Shown in pieces: positions 1 through 5,100 of a stretch of DNA of 5,100 bases. The position numbers were made by a program, and so were the translations under genes. The notes beneath the pieces are model-generated. The model did not search any database. It was not told the DNA's origin and was given only the letters and a program-made list of their open reading frames with translations. Within the stretch, counting starts at the first letter, position 1. Each line of letters starts with the position of its first letter. Source of the DNA: Cocleimonas sp. (lineage in GTDB: Bacteria; Pseudomonadota; Gammaproteobacteria; Thiotrichales; Thiotrichaceae); the NCBI GenBank assembly GCA_023145485.1, contig JAGLDT010000199.1, positions 1-5,100 on the forward strand, in the 5' to 3' direction.

Positions 1-76
1 TAACGCTGTTTAGACATTCTATTTCGATACAGTGCTATTGAAATGGAATTTCCAGATTGCGTTGCCAAATAAGAAT

Positions 77-105
77 TTGGGAACGAGGGAAACACATTGT
101 ACAGT
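77..105 (+). promoter_or_regulatory. Weak candidate sigma70-type promoter for gcvP
   Basis: A TTGGGA hexamer (77-82) and a TACAGT hexamer (100-105) are separated by 17 bases. Each matches four of six consensus positions. Transcription would start around 112, giving a leader of about 20-25 bases before the ATG at 135. AT-rich DNA yields such pairs by chance, and gcvP could instead be read from a promoter upstream of the window, for example with other gcv genes. A small perfect hairpin (CCAAAT at 65-70, ATTTGG at 75-80, four-base loop) overlaps the -35 side. The rest of 1-134 shows only short open frames, ending for example at 41 and 72. One of these could be the tail of an upstream gene, but none is recognisable. 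Confidence 0.2.
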
Positions 106-134
106 TTAAAACCCCAACTCAGGTTCTCCCGCAC

Positions 135-3020
135 ATGCCTAACCCAACTCTAAATACTCTCGAACAACATACCGACTTTATCCAACGTCATATTGGCACC
201 AATCAAGCCGATATAAAACCCATGTTAGCCACTATCAAGGCTGATTCTATTGATGATTTAGTCAATAGCACTGTGCCTGATAGCATTCGCATTAATAAAG
301 CATTGGAGTTAGGGGAAAGCTGTAGCGAGCAGGAGGCTTTAGCGCAATTAAAGCAGATTGCCGCTGAAAACATCGTGAATACATCCTATATTGGCATGGG
401 GTATTACGATACGTTAGTGCCTGCGGTCATTTTGCGTAATGTATTAGAAAACCCAGGTTGGTATACCGCTTACACACCTTATCAGCCTGAAATTTCACAG
501 GGGCGATTAGAGGGTTTGTTGAATTTTCAGCAAATGGTAATGGATTTAACGGGCATGAATATAGCGAATGCTTCTTTATTGGATGAGGCAACAGCAGCTG
601 CTGAGGCAATGGCGCTATGTCGTCGTTCAAACCGCCTTAAAACCAATAAGTTTTTTATCGCTGAGACATTGCATCCACAAACTATTGATGTATTAAAAAC
701 GCGTGCGGAATACCTCGGTTATGAACTCATTATTGGTAATGCAGAAAAAGAACTAGCAGATCATCAAGTATTTGGAGTCATCGTTCAATACCCTGATACT
801 ACAGGTAAAGTCGTTGATATTGAGCCCTTAATTGAACAAGCGCATCAGCAAAAAGCATTGGTTTGTGTCGCTACTGATTTAATGAGTTTGGTACTGCTTA
901 AATCCCCTAGTGAAATGGGTGCCGATGTTGTACTCGGTTCAAGCCAGCGTTTTGGTGTACCGATGGGTAATGGTGGCCCTCATGCTGCCTTTTTTGCCAC
1001 GCGCAATAAGTATAAACGCTCGATGCCAGGGCGCGTCATCGGTGTCTCCATTGATAGCCGTGGCAACCGTGCTTATCGTATGGCAATGCAAACCCGTGAG
1101 CAACATATTCGCCGTGAAAAAGCCACTTCTAATATCTGCACCGCACAGGCGTTACTGGCCAATATGGCAGGATTTTATGCGGTTTATCATGGTGAAAAAG
1201 GCTTAAAAACCATTGCTAACCGCATTCATCGTTTCACTTCTATTGTTGCCAAGGGATTACAGCAAAGTGGCATAACATTACTCAATAATAGCTGGTTTGA
1301 TACGCTGATACTTGAGGTCGGTGATCAACAAAATAAAATGTATCAACGTGCTTTAGATGCAGGTATTAATCTGCGCCTAGTGGGTAATCATCAACTTGGT
1401 ATTAGTCTTGATGAACGTAAAACACGCGCTGATATTGCTAAGCTATTTGACGTATTGCTAGGTACTGAGCATGGGCTGGATATTGATGCATTAGATCAAA
1501 ACATTATTGATGAATCTTTCAACGGTATTCATACTAATTTGCTAAGACAAGATGAAATTCTTACCCATCCTGTCTTTAATCAGTACCATTCTGAAACTGA
1601 GATGCTTCGCTACCTAAAGCGATTAGAAAACAGTGATTTATCACTTACACACGCAATGATCCCACTCGGTTCATGCACTATGAAACTCAATGCCACCAGC
1701 GAATTAATCCCTGTGACTTGGCGCGAATTTGCCGATATTCATCCCTTTGCGCCAAAACAACAAACCCAAGGCTACGCTAAACTAATCCAACAATTAGCAA
1801 GTTGGTTAGATGAAGTGACAGGCTATGATGCGACCTCATTGCAACCTAATTCAGGCGCGCAGGGAGAATACGCAGGTTTGCTCGCAATTAGAGGCTATCA
1901 AAAAAGTATTGGACAAGGGCATCGTCATATTTGTCTTATTCCTAGCTCCGCACACGGAACAAATCCTGCTTCAGCCACCATGCTGAACATGAAAGTGGTG
2001 ATTGTAAAATGCGATAATGCAGGCAATATTTCCGTCGATGACTTACGCCAAAAAGCAGAACAATACGCAGATGATTTATCTTCACTCATGGTTACCTACC
2101 CCTCAACGCACGGTGTATTTGAAGAAGAAATTGTTGAAGTGTGCGATATTGTGCATCAAAACGGTGGGCAGGTTTATTTAGATGGCGCTAACCTCAATGC
2201 ACAATTAGGCTTATCCAAACCTGGTTTCTTTGGCTCTGATGTATCGCATTTAAACTTACATAAAACCTTTGCTATCCCACATGGAGGCGGTGGCCCTGGT
2301 GTTGGTCCTATTGGTGTGAAAAGTCATCTAGCGCCGTTTTTACCCAGCCATTGTATTAACCCCGTTGAAGGTTTAGACCCTACTAATAAAGCCGTTTCCG
2401 CAGCACCGTTTGGCAGTGCTGCTATCCTCCCCGTTTCATGGATGTATATGAAACTGCTTGGCGCAGAAGGCTTAAAGCAATCCACAGAAATCGCCATTCT
2501 CAACGCAAATTACATAACCGAACGCCTAGCCGAACATTACCCTGTCCTTTATCGCGGTAAAAAAGGACGCGTTGCCCATGAGTGCATTATCGATATACGT
2601 GACATAGAAACCGAATCAGGCATCAATAACGAAGACATCGCCAAACGCCTTATTGACTACGGTTTTCATGCACCCACCATGTCATTCCCCGTTGCTGGTA
2701 CGCTAATGATTGAACCCACAGAATCCGAATCAAAACAAGAAATTGATCGTTTTTGTGATGCTATGATTGCCATTCGAGAGGAAATTAAACAAGTACAATC
2801 AGGCGAATGGACAGTAGAAAATAATCCACTTCGTAACGCACCCCACACCATGCTAGACCTTACTGAAAACTGGGATAGACCTTACTCACAACATATCGCC
2901 ATTTTCCCAAAAGGTGTCTCTACACAGCATAAATACTGGCCTACGGTTAATCGGGTAGATAATGTTTATGGCGATCGTAATTTGATATGCTCTTGTCCGA
3001 GTATTGAAAATTATCAGTAA
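135..3020 (+). CDS. gcvP: Glycine dehydrogenase (decarboxylating), glycine cleavage system P protein
   Basis: This is the P protein of the glycine cleavage system. It uses pyridoxal phosphate to decarboxylate glycine and passes the aminomethyl group to the lipoyl arm of GcvH; it is cytoplasmic. From the ATG at 135 the product is 961 aa, close to the 957 aa of E. coli GcvP, and it has the fused two-domain form (N-terminal half to about 450, catalytic C-terminal half from about 480). Visible family motifs are YTPYQPEISQGRLEGLLNFQ from Y113, PLGSCTMK near 510-517, NSGAQGEYAG from N572, SSAHGTNPASA from S604, STHGVFEE from S657, and DGANLNA with D683, the likely PLP ring-nitrogen aspartate. LNLHKTF holds the presumed PLP lysine K710, followed by the glycine-rich HGGGGPG loop. 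The C-terminus VNRVDNVYGDRNL is typical. The frame is open back to a TTG at 57, but the ATG fits the family N-terminus (TLEQHTDFIQRHIG). Its ribosome-binding site is weak: only AGG at 121-123. No frameshift or missing motif is seen. gcvT and gcvH are not in view. Confidence 0.97.
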   Translation: MPNPTLNTLEQHTDFIQRHIGTNQADIKPMLATIKADSIDDLVNSTVPDSIRINKALELGESCSEQEALAQLKQIAAENIVNTSYIGMGYYDTLVPAVILRNVLENPGWYTAYTPYQPEISQGRLEGLLNFQQMVMDLTGMNIANASLLDEATAAAEAMALCRRSNRLKTNKFFIAETLHPQTIDVLKTRAEYLGYELIIGNAEKELADHQVFGVIVQYPDTTGKVVDIEPLIEQAHQQKALVCVATDLMSLVLLKSPSEMGADVVLGSSQRFGVPMGNGGPHAAFFATRNKYKRSMPGRVIGVSIDSRGNRAYRMAMQTREQHIRREKATSNICTAQALLANMAGFYAVYHGEKGLKTIANRIHRFTSIVAKGLQQSGITLLNNSWFDTLILEVGDQQNKMYQRALDAGINLRLVGNHQLGISLDERKTRADIAKLFDVLLGTEHGLDIDALDQNIIDESFNGIHTNLLRQDEILTHPVFNQYHSETEMLRYLKRLENSDLSLTHAMIPLGSCTMKLNATSELIPVTWREFADIHPFAPKQQTQGYAKLIQQLASWLDEVTGYDATSLQPNSGAQGEYAGLLAIRGYQKSIGQGHRHICLIPSSAHGTNPASATMLNMKVVIVKCDNAGNISVDDLRQKAEQYADDLSSLMVTYPSTHGVFEEEIVEVCDIVHQNGGQVYLDGANLNAQLGLSKPGFFGSDVSHLNLHKTFAIPHGGGGPGVGPIGVKSHLAPFLPSHCINPVEGLDPTNKAVSAAPFGSAAILPVSWMYMKLLGAEGLKQSTEIAILNANYITERLAEHYPVLYRGKKGRVAHECIIDIRDIETESGINNEDIAKRLIDYGFHAPTMSFPVAGTLMIEPTESESKQEIDRFCDAMIAIREEIKQVQSGEWTVENNPLRNAPHTMLDLTENWDRPYSQHIAIFPKGVSTQHKYWPTVNRVDNVYGDRNLICSCPSIENYQ

Positions 3021-3026
3021 CTAACG

Positions 3027-3093
3027 TGTAGGGTGCACTTAAATACAAATCGAAGCATATAAAACCACACTATTTGTATATAAACATCCTACA
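3027..3093 (+). repeat. Imperfect palindromic element with TGTAGGGTG / CATCCTACA ends, downstream of gcvP
   Basis: The left arm TGTAGGGTG (3027-3035) pairs with CATCCTACA (3085-3093), including one G-U wobble (3033 with 3087). After a short internal loop, ATACAAAT (3043-3050) pairs perfectly with ATTTGTAT (3072-3079), leaving a 21-base apical loop. The G-U pair holds only if the plus strand is transcribed. There is no T-run after the structure, so it is not a classical intrinsic terminator. Termini of the TAGGGTG/CACCCTA kind recur in small palindromic intergenic repeats of some gammaproteobacteria and cyanobacteria, so this may be a decayed copy of such a repeat; no target-site duplication was seen. 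It starts six bases after the gcvP stop and could also stabilise the mRNA 3' end. Confidence 0.4.
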
Positions 3094-3096
3094 GAG

Positions 3097-3141
3097 AAGT
3101 ACCTAAGCAGAATTAATCTAATAATTTTGCAATAGGTACTT
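3097..3141 (+). other. Long two-part stem-loop upstream of dgkA
   Basis: AAGTACCTA (3097-3105) and TAGGTACTT (3133-3141) form a perfect 9 bp outer stem. Inside it, GCAGAATTA (3107-3115) pairs with TAATTTTGC (3122-3130) over nine pairs with one G-U wobble (3110 with 3127), closed by a 6-base loop. Only a 1-by-2 internal loop separates the two stems, so 18 pairs fold within 45 bases. No T-run follows, which argues against a standard terminator. It ends 20 bases before the dgkA Shine-Dalgarno sequence, so it would lie in the 5' leader of dgkA or in the gcvP-dgkA intercistronic mRNA. Its function is unknown; mRNA stabilisation, processing or attenuation are possible. Confidence 0.5.
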
Positions 3142-3172
3142 ATATTCAATATCAAGCTTCTAAGGAAACAAT

Positions 3173-3535
3173 ATGGCAGGCAGTGGCAATACAGGTTTAA
3201 CCCGCATCATTAAAGCTTTTGGTTTTTCCATGCAAGGCTTAAAAGCGGCCTATAAGCATGAAGAAGCATTTCGTCAAGAGATCGGACTATTAATAATCAC
3301 CCTCCCCTTAGCACTCTGGCTAGGAGAAACGGGGGTTGAAAAAGCATTGCTAATTGGCAGTATCTTATTATTGCTGATTGTAGAAATACTTAACTCTGCC
3401 ATTGAGGCAACTGTTGATCGCTTTGGTGGAGAAATGCATGAGCTTTCGGGTCGTGCAAAAGATATGGCATCGGCAGGGGTATTTTTAGCGATGATAAATG
3501 CTGGAATCATCTGGTTGCTAGTCTTGTTTTTTTAG
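3173..3535 (+). CDS. dgkA: Diacylglycerol kinase, prokaryotic integral-membrane type
   Basis: This small inner-membrane enzyme phosphorylates diacylglycerol with ATP to give phosphatidic acid, recycling the diacylglycerol left by osmoregulated glycan or lipopolysaccharide modification. The product is 120 aa, against 122 in E. coli DgkA. An amphipathic N-terminus (TRIIKAFGFSMQGLKAAYKHEEAFRQE, in two parts: TRIIKAFG and the GLKAAY helix) precedes three hydrophobic segments, roughly 37-50, 57-73 and 100-119. The family signature VEILNSAIEATVDR spans 70-83 and contains E71, N74 and the catalytic-base glutamate E78 (E. coli E76). ELSGRAKDM follows at 90-98. E30 matches E. coli E28. A strong Shine-Dalgarno AAGGA (3162-3166) lies six bases before the ATG and settles the start. 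It lies 152 bp downstream of gcvP on the same strand and could be co-transcribed, but the structured spacer makes separate expression equally possible. The gene looks intact. Confidence 0.96.
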   Translation: MAGSGNTGLTRIIKAFGFSMQGLKAAYKHEEAFRQEIGLLIITLPLALWLGETGVEKALLIGSILLLLIVEILNSAIEATVDRFGGEMHELSGRAKDMASAGVFLAMINAGIIWLLVLFF

Positions 3536-3545
3536 TCATTATTAG

Positions 3546-3575
3546 AACAGCAATAATCGTTATTTCTTCCCTGTT
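3546..3575. terminator. Weak bidirectional hairpin in the convergent dgkA / OmpA-like gap
   Basis: AACAG (3546-3550) can pair with CTGTT (3571-3575), and inside this AATAA (3552-3556) pairs with TTATT (3560-3564) around a three-base loop. The structure is AT-rich and interrupted by an asymmetric internal loop, and the T-run at 3583-3588 is eight bases away and inside the neighbouring gene. Its position between two converging genes 44 bp apart is where a shared terminator is expected, but the stem is weak. Confidence 0.22.
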
Positions 3576-3579
3576 TAAA

Positions 3580-4452
3580 TCATTTTTTGATAATTAAATC
3601 GATTCTGCGGTTATTTCTACGTCCCCGTTTGGTTTTATTGCTAGCTATCGGCTCTTGATCTCCCACACCTTCAATCTGAATCCGCTTTCGATCAATACCG
3701 AGATCAATCAAGGCTTTTTTCATACTCCCGCTACGCATCAAAGAGAGAATGGAATTCTTTTGAGAGGAACCTTTATTATCTGAATGCCCTCGAATCGAAA
3801 TATGAATATCTTTGTAAGTATTCAATAAAGCTGCGGCTTCCGCTATTTGAATATTAGACTGTTTATCCAATGTTTCAGAACCAGAGGGAAAAGAAACTCG
3901 ATCAAAAATAATAGGCTTCCCAACTATTTTATTTTCAATCGCTTGTTGAAAGATATAACTAAAGCCCGTAGTGGAAATTTTCACATCGGCGCCATTAGGG
4001 AGTTTATAGAGAATCTGATCAGATGTTTTTTGCGACTTCTGCAAGGCAACGATTGCTTCCTCTTTTTGTTTTTGAGTTAGCGGGGAGTCAACCTTCACCT
4101 GAGTATCCTCTTTATTAGTCTTACCGACTATATCAACAACAGCCTGCTGTTGAGGTAGGTCTGAATTGTCTTGAAGAGGAGAGTTTAGCTGAGAAGAGGG
4201 ATTGGAACCTTTATCTGAATCTTCATTTTGAAGTGAGGGTTCAACAGTCTGTTGATTTTCTTGACTCATACCCACGTTATCAGCTTGCAAGCTAACCAAA
4301 GGGGGCGATGTTGTTGTAAAGCTGGGTAACCAACTGTCTTTATTGAAACTCAGGCTCCCCAATAAAAACAAATAAAGAAGCCCAAAAAATAGAATCGCTA
4401 TTCCTGAGATAAAATACCTCTGTAAGGTTCTATTGCCTTTATCCTTTGACAT
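3580..4452 (-). CDS. Inner-membrane-anchored OmpA-domain (peptidoglycan-binding) protein
   Basis: The 290 aa product has a short basic N-terminus (K3, K5, R8, R12) and one hydrophobic segment at about 13-35 with no lipobox cysteine, so it is probably an uncleaved anchor with the rest in the periplasm. A long low-complexity linker rich in Q, S, N, D and P covers about 40-145. LPNGADVKI (151-159) resembles the lead-in seen in many OmpA-family proteins. The OmpA C-terminal domain runs from about 180 to 288: FDRVSFPSGSETL, then RGHSDNKG with D225, LSLMR with R240, GVGDQEPIASN, and GRRNNRR ending at R283. D225 and R240 sit 15 residues apart, as do the two diaminopimelate-binding residues of OmpA, so peptidoglycan binding is a reasonable inference. 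A Shine-Dalgarno AAGGA (4465-4461, minus) lies eight bases before the ATG. The specific role is unknown. The membrane segment has no acidic residue, unlike the MotB stator. It lies downstream of the AlgR-like gene in the same direction, 216 bp away. Confidence 0.88.
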   Translation of the reverse strand: MSKDKGNRTLQRYFISGIAILFFGLLYLFLLGSLSFNKDSWLPSFTTTSPPLVSLQADNVGMSQENQQTVEPSLQNEDSDKGSNPSSQLNSPLQDNSDLPQQQAVVDIVGKTNKEDTQVKVDSPLTQKQKEEAIVALQKSQKTSDQILYKLPNGADVKISTTGFSYIFQQAIENKIVGKPIIFDRVSFPSGSETLDKQSNIQIAEAAALLNTYKDIHISIRGHSDNKGSSQKNSILSLMRSGSMKKALIDLGIDRKRIQIEGVGDQEPIASNKTKRGRRNNRRIDLIIKK

Positions 4453-4484
4453 TATTTTCTTCCTTTATCGTTATCATTTAATTA

Positions 4485-4513
4485 ATTTTAAATGACCACA
4501 AAATTTTAAGCAA
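4485..4513 (-). promoter_or_regulatory. Candidate promoter of the OmpA-domain gene
   Basis: Reading the minus strand, TTGCTT (4513-4508) and TAAAAT (4490-4485) are 17 bases apart. The -10 matches five of six consensus bases and the -35 three of six. A start near 4478 would give a leader of about 26 bases that includes the AAGGA ribosome-binding site. The position is good, but the region is so AT-rich that chance matches are likely. Confidence 0.35.
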
Positions 4514-4534
4514 AGAAGAAAATGTATATTTATC

Positions 4535-4571
4535 ATAAATTAAGCACCGTTTATAGGAATGCTTAATTTAT
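4535..4571. other. Perfect 12 bp inverted repeat in the spacer upstream of the OmpA-like gene
   Basis: ATAAATTAAGCA (4535-4546) and TGCTTAATTTAT (4560-4571) are exact reverse complements around a 13-base spacer in which CC (4547-4548) and GG (4556-4557) can add two pairs. A T-run (4571-4576) follows on the plus strand, giving an intrinsic-terminator shape in that direction, yet no plus-strand gene ends nearby. On the minus strand, the direction of both flanking genes, an A-run precedes the stem and no clear T-run follows. It lies 22 bases upstream of the candidate -35 of the OmpA-like gene, so it could be an operator for a dimeric regulator, or a terminator separating the two genes. About 216 bases (4453-4668) between the genes hold no credible coding sequence. 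Confidence 0.5.
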
Positions 4572-4605
4572 TTTTTAAAAATTAATCGATACCTCCGTCA
4601 AACTC

Positions 4606-4614
4606 ATTTTAGCA
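4606..4614 (-). promoter_or_regulatory. Possible extended -10 element
   Basis: On the minus strand the sequence TGCTAAAAT (4614-4606) fits an extended -10 (TG, one base, then a hexamer with five of six matches). The -35 region 17 bases upstream is poor (AAGGAT). If used, transcription would begin near 4599 and run through the 4535-4571 inverted repeat into the OmpA-like gene, giving a leader of about 150 bases. This is a weak alternative to the promoter at 4485-4513. Confidence 0.18.
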
Positions 4615-4639
4615 AGTTCAACAAAAGTATCCTTTCTCT

Positions 4640-4666
4640 AATACATTTTGAACTGATCAATGTATT
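4640..4666 (-). terminator. Possible weak terminator hairpin after the AlgR-like gene
   Basis: AATACATT (4640-4647) and AATGTATT (4659-4666) are a perfect 8 bp inverted repeat with an 11-base loop, starting two bases after the stop codon of the AlgR-like gene. Its position suits a transcript 3' end, but the stem is AT-rich and on the minus strand is followed by AGAGAAAGG rather than a T-run, so efficient intrinsic termination is doubtful. Confidence 0.3.
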
Positions 4667-4668
4667 CG

Positions 4669-5100
4669 TTAGCGATTACGCACAAAACGACGAATTTCTG
4701 CTACATGACGACGACTCACTTCTAGCTCATCTTCAATCTGATCAATTGTTACACGCACACGCCCAATAGGTGTTTTTGCCAAGCCTGTAATACGACTTTT
4801 AGCAACTAAGGCATTGCGATGAATACGAATAAAACGCTGTGAAAGATCCGATTCCAGTGATTTTAGTGACTCCTCAATAATTACCTCACCTTTTTTGTGA
4901 CGAACCGTCACATACTTCTGATCCGCTTGGAAGTAGTAAACGTCTTCGATTGGAATTAATTCCAGATTTCCACGCATACGCGCACAAATATGCTTACGTG
5001 TAGGTCCTGTGTCTTCATTATCGTCCAGAATTTCTGTCCGTTGTACTCTATTTAATGATTTTGCTTGCTCAAGACTTTTTAATAGTTGTTCTTGTCTTAT
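4669..5100 (-). CDS. AlgR-like response regulator, LytTR DNA-binding domain (5' part outside window)
   Basis: This is the C-terminal 143 aa of a LytTR-family transcriptional regulator; its N-terminal receiver domain lies beyond the window edge. There is a methionine codon at 4977-4975, but the frame stays open upstream to 5100, and that stretch reads as an AlgR-type linker (LEQAKSLNRVQRTEI, then TRKHICARMRGNLELIP), so the methionine is internal. The LytTR domain covers about residues 35-143 of the visible part: LELIPIEDVYYFQADQKYV, then RFIRIHRNALV with the conserved IHRN near 93-96, and the C-terminal VSRRHVAEIRR typical of AlgR/LytR proteins. Members of this family are phosphorylated by histidine kinases and bind promoter repeats; AlgR of Pseudomonas controls alginate, twitching and virulence genes. 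The target genes cannot be read from this sequence. The cognate kinase, if adjacent, would lie upstream outside the window. The stop codon is TAA at 4671-4669. Confidence 0.92.
   Translation of the reverse strand: MRQEQLLKSLEQAKSLNRVQRTEILDDNEDTGPTRKHICARMRGNLELIPIEDVYYFQADQKYVTVRHKKGEVIIEESLKSLESDLSQRFIRIHRNALVAKSRITGLAKTPIGRVRVTIDQIEDELEVSRRHVAEIRRFVRNR

Noticed and set aside
1..134. Glycine riboswitch upstream of gcvP
   Set aside because: Glycine riboswitches are known upstream of gcv genes, but no tandem aptamer or its conserved purine-rich core is visible here, and the visible leader is short.
113..150. CCCAACTC octamer repeated 30 bases apart (113-120 and 143-150) around the gcvP start
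   Set aside because: Only two copies of eight bases, one inside coding sequence; no third copy or symmetry suggests a regulator site.
427..630. Open frame on the minus strand inside gcvP
   Set aside because: It lies wholly antisense to a highly conserved stretch of gcvP, has no recognisable motif, and is explained by the coding constraint on the other strand.
910..1206. Alternative-frame ORF of 98 codons on the plus strand inside gcvP
   Set aside because: It is overlapped in full by the conserved gcvP frame and its translation resembles no known family.
3847..4080. Plus-strand open frame opposite the OmpA-domain gene
   Set aside because: The minus-strand frame encodes clear OmpA motifs here; the plus-strand product has no recognisable features or good ribosome-binding site.
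3580..4452. MotB-like flagellar stator or Pal lipoprotein
   Set aside because: The membrane segment has no acidic residue as a proton-conducting stator requires, there is no MotA gene beside it, and there is no lipobox cysteine as in Pal.
4572..4607. Ten-codon minus-strand mini-ORF (ATG to TAA) in the spacer
   Set aside because: It is very short, has no Shine-Dalgarno sequence at a suitable distance, and is expected by chance in such sequence.

Overview
This 5.1 kb stretch looks like ordinary chromosomal DNA from a low-GC gammaproteobacterium (roughly 40% GC by eye). Three things support this: a long single-chain GcvP glycine decarboxylase, an E. coli-type integral-membrane diacylglycerol kinase (DgkA), and the C-terminus of an AlgR-like LytTR response regulator, a regulator type typical of gammaproteobacteria. 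A more precise placement, for example among sulfur-oxidising Thiotrichales, would be a guess.

Layout. Positions 1-134 hold no convincing gene; they contain a small hairpin, a weak promoter candidate and the leader of gcvP. gcvP (135-3020, +) is complete and intact. The 152 bp spacer (3021-3172) is almost filled by two adjacent imperfect stem-loops (3027-3093 and 3097-3141). dgkA follows on the same strand (3173-3535) with a clear Shine-Dalgarno sequence. A 44 bp convergent gap then separates it from a minus-strand gene for a membrane-anchored OmpA-domain protein (3580-4452). The AT-rich spacer 4453-4668 carries two perfect inverted repeats and candidate promoters for the OmpA-like gene. The window ends inside the minus-strand algR-like gene (4669 to beyond 5100), whose receiver domain lies outside.

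The genes do not form an obvious single pathway. gcvP belongs to glycine cleavage and one-carbon metabolism, but gcvT and gcvH are not visible here. dgkA recycles diacylglycerol in the inner membrane. The OmpA-domain protein probably tethers the inner membrane to peptidoglycan. The AlgR-like regulator binds DNA and is transcribed in the same direction as the OmpA-like gene, so a regulatory or operon link is possible but unproven.

I found no mobile element, CRISPR array, toxin-antitoxin or defence system, and no clear sign of a novel protein system. The most interesting material is non-coding: the paired stem-loops between gcvP and dgkA, the 12 bp inverted repeat upstream of the OmpA-like gene, and the unusual translation-initiation context of gcvP.
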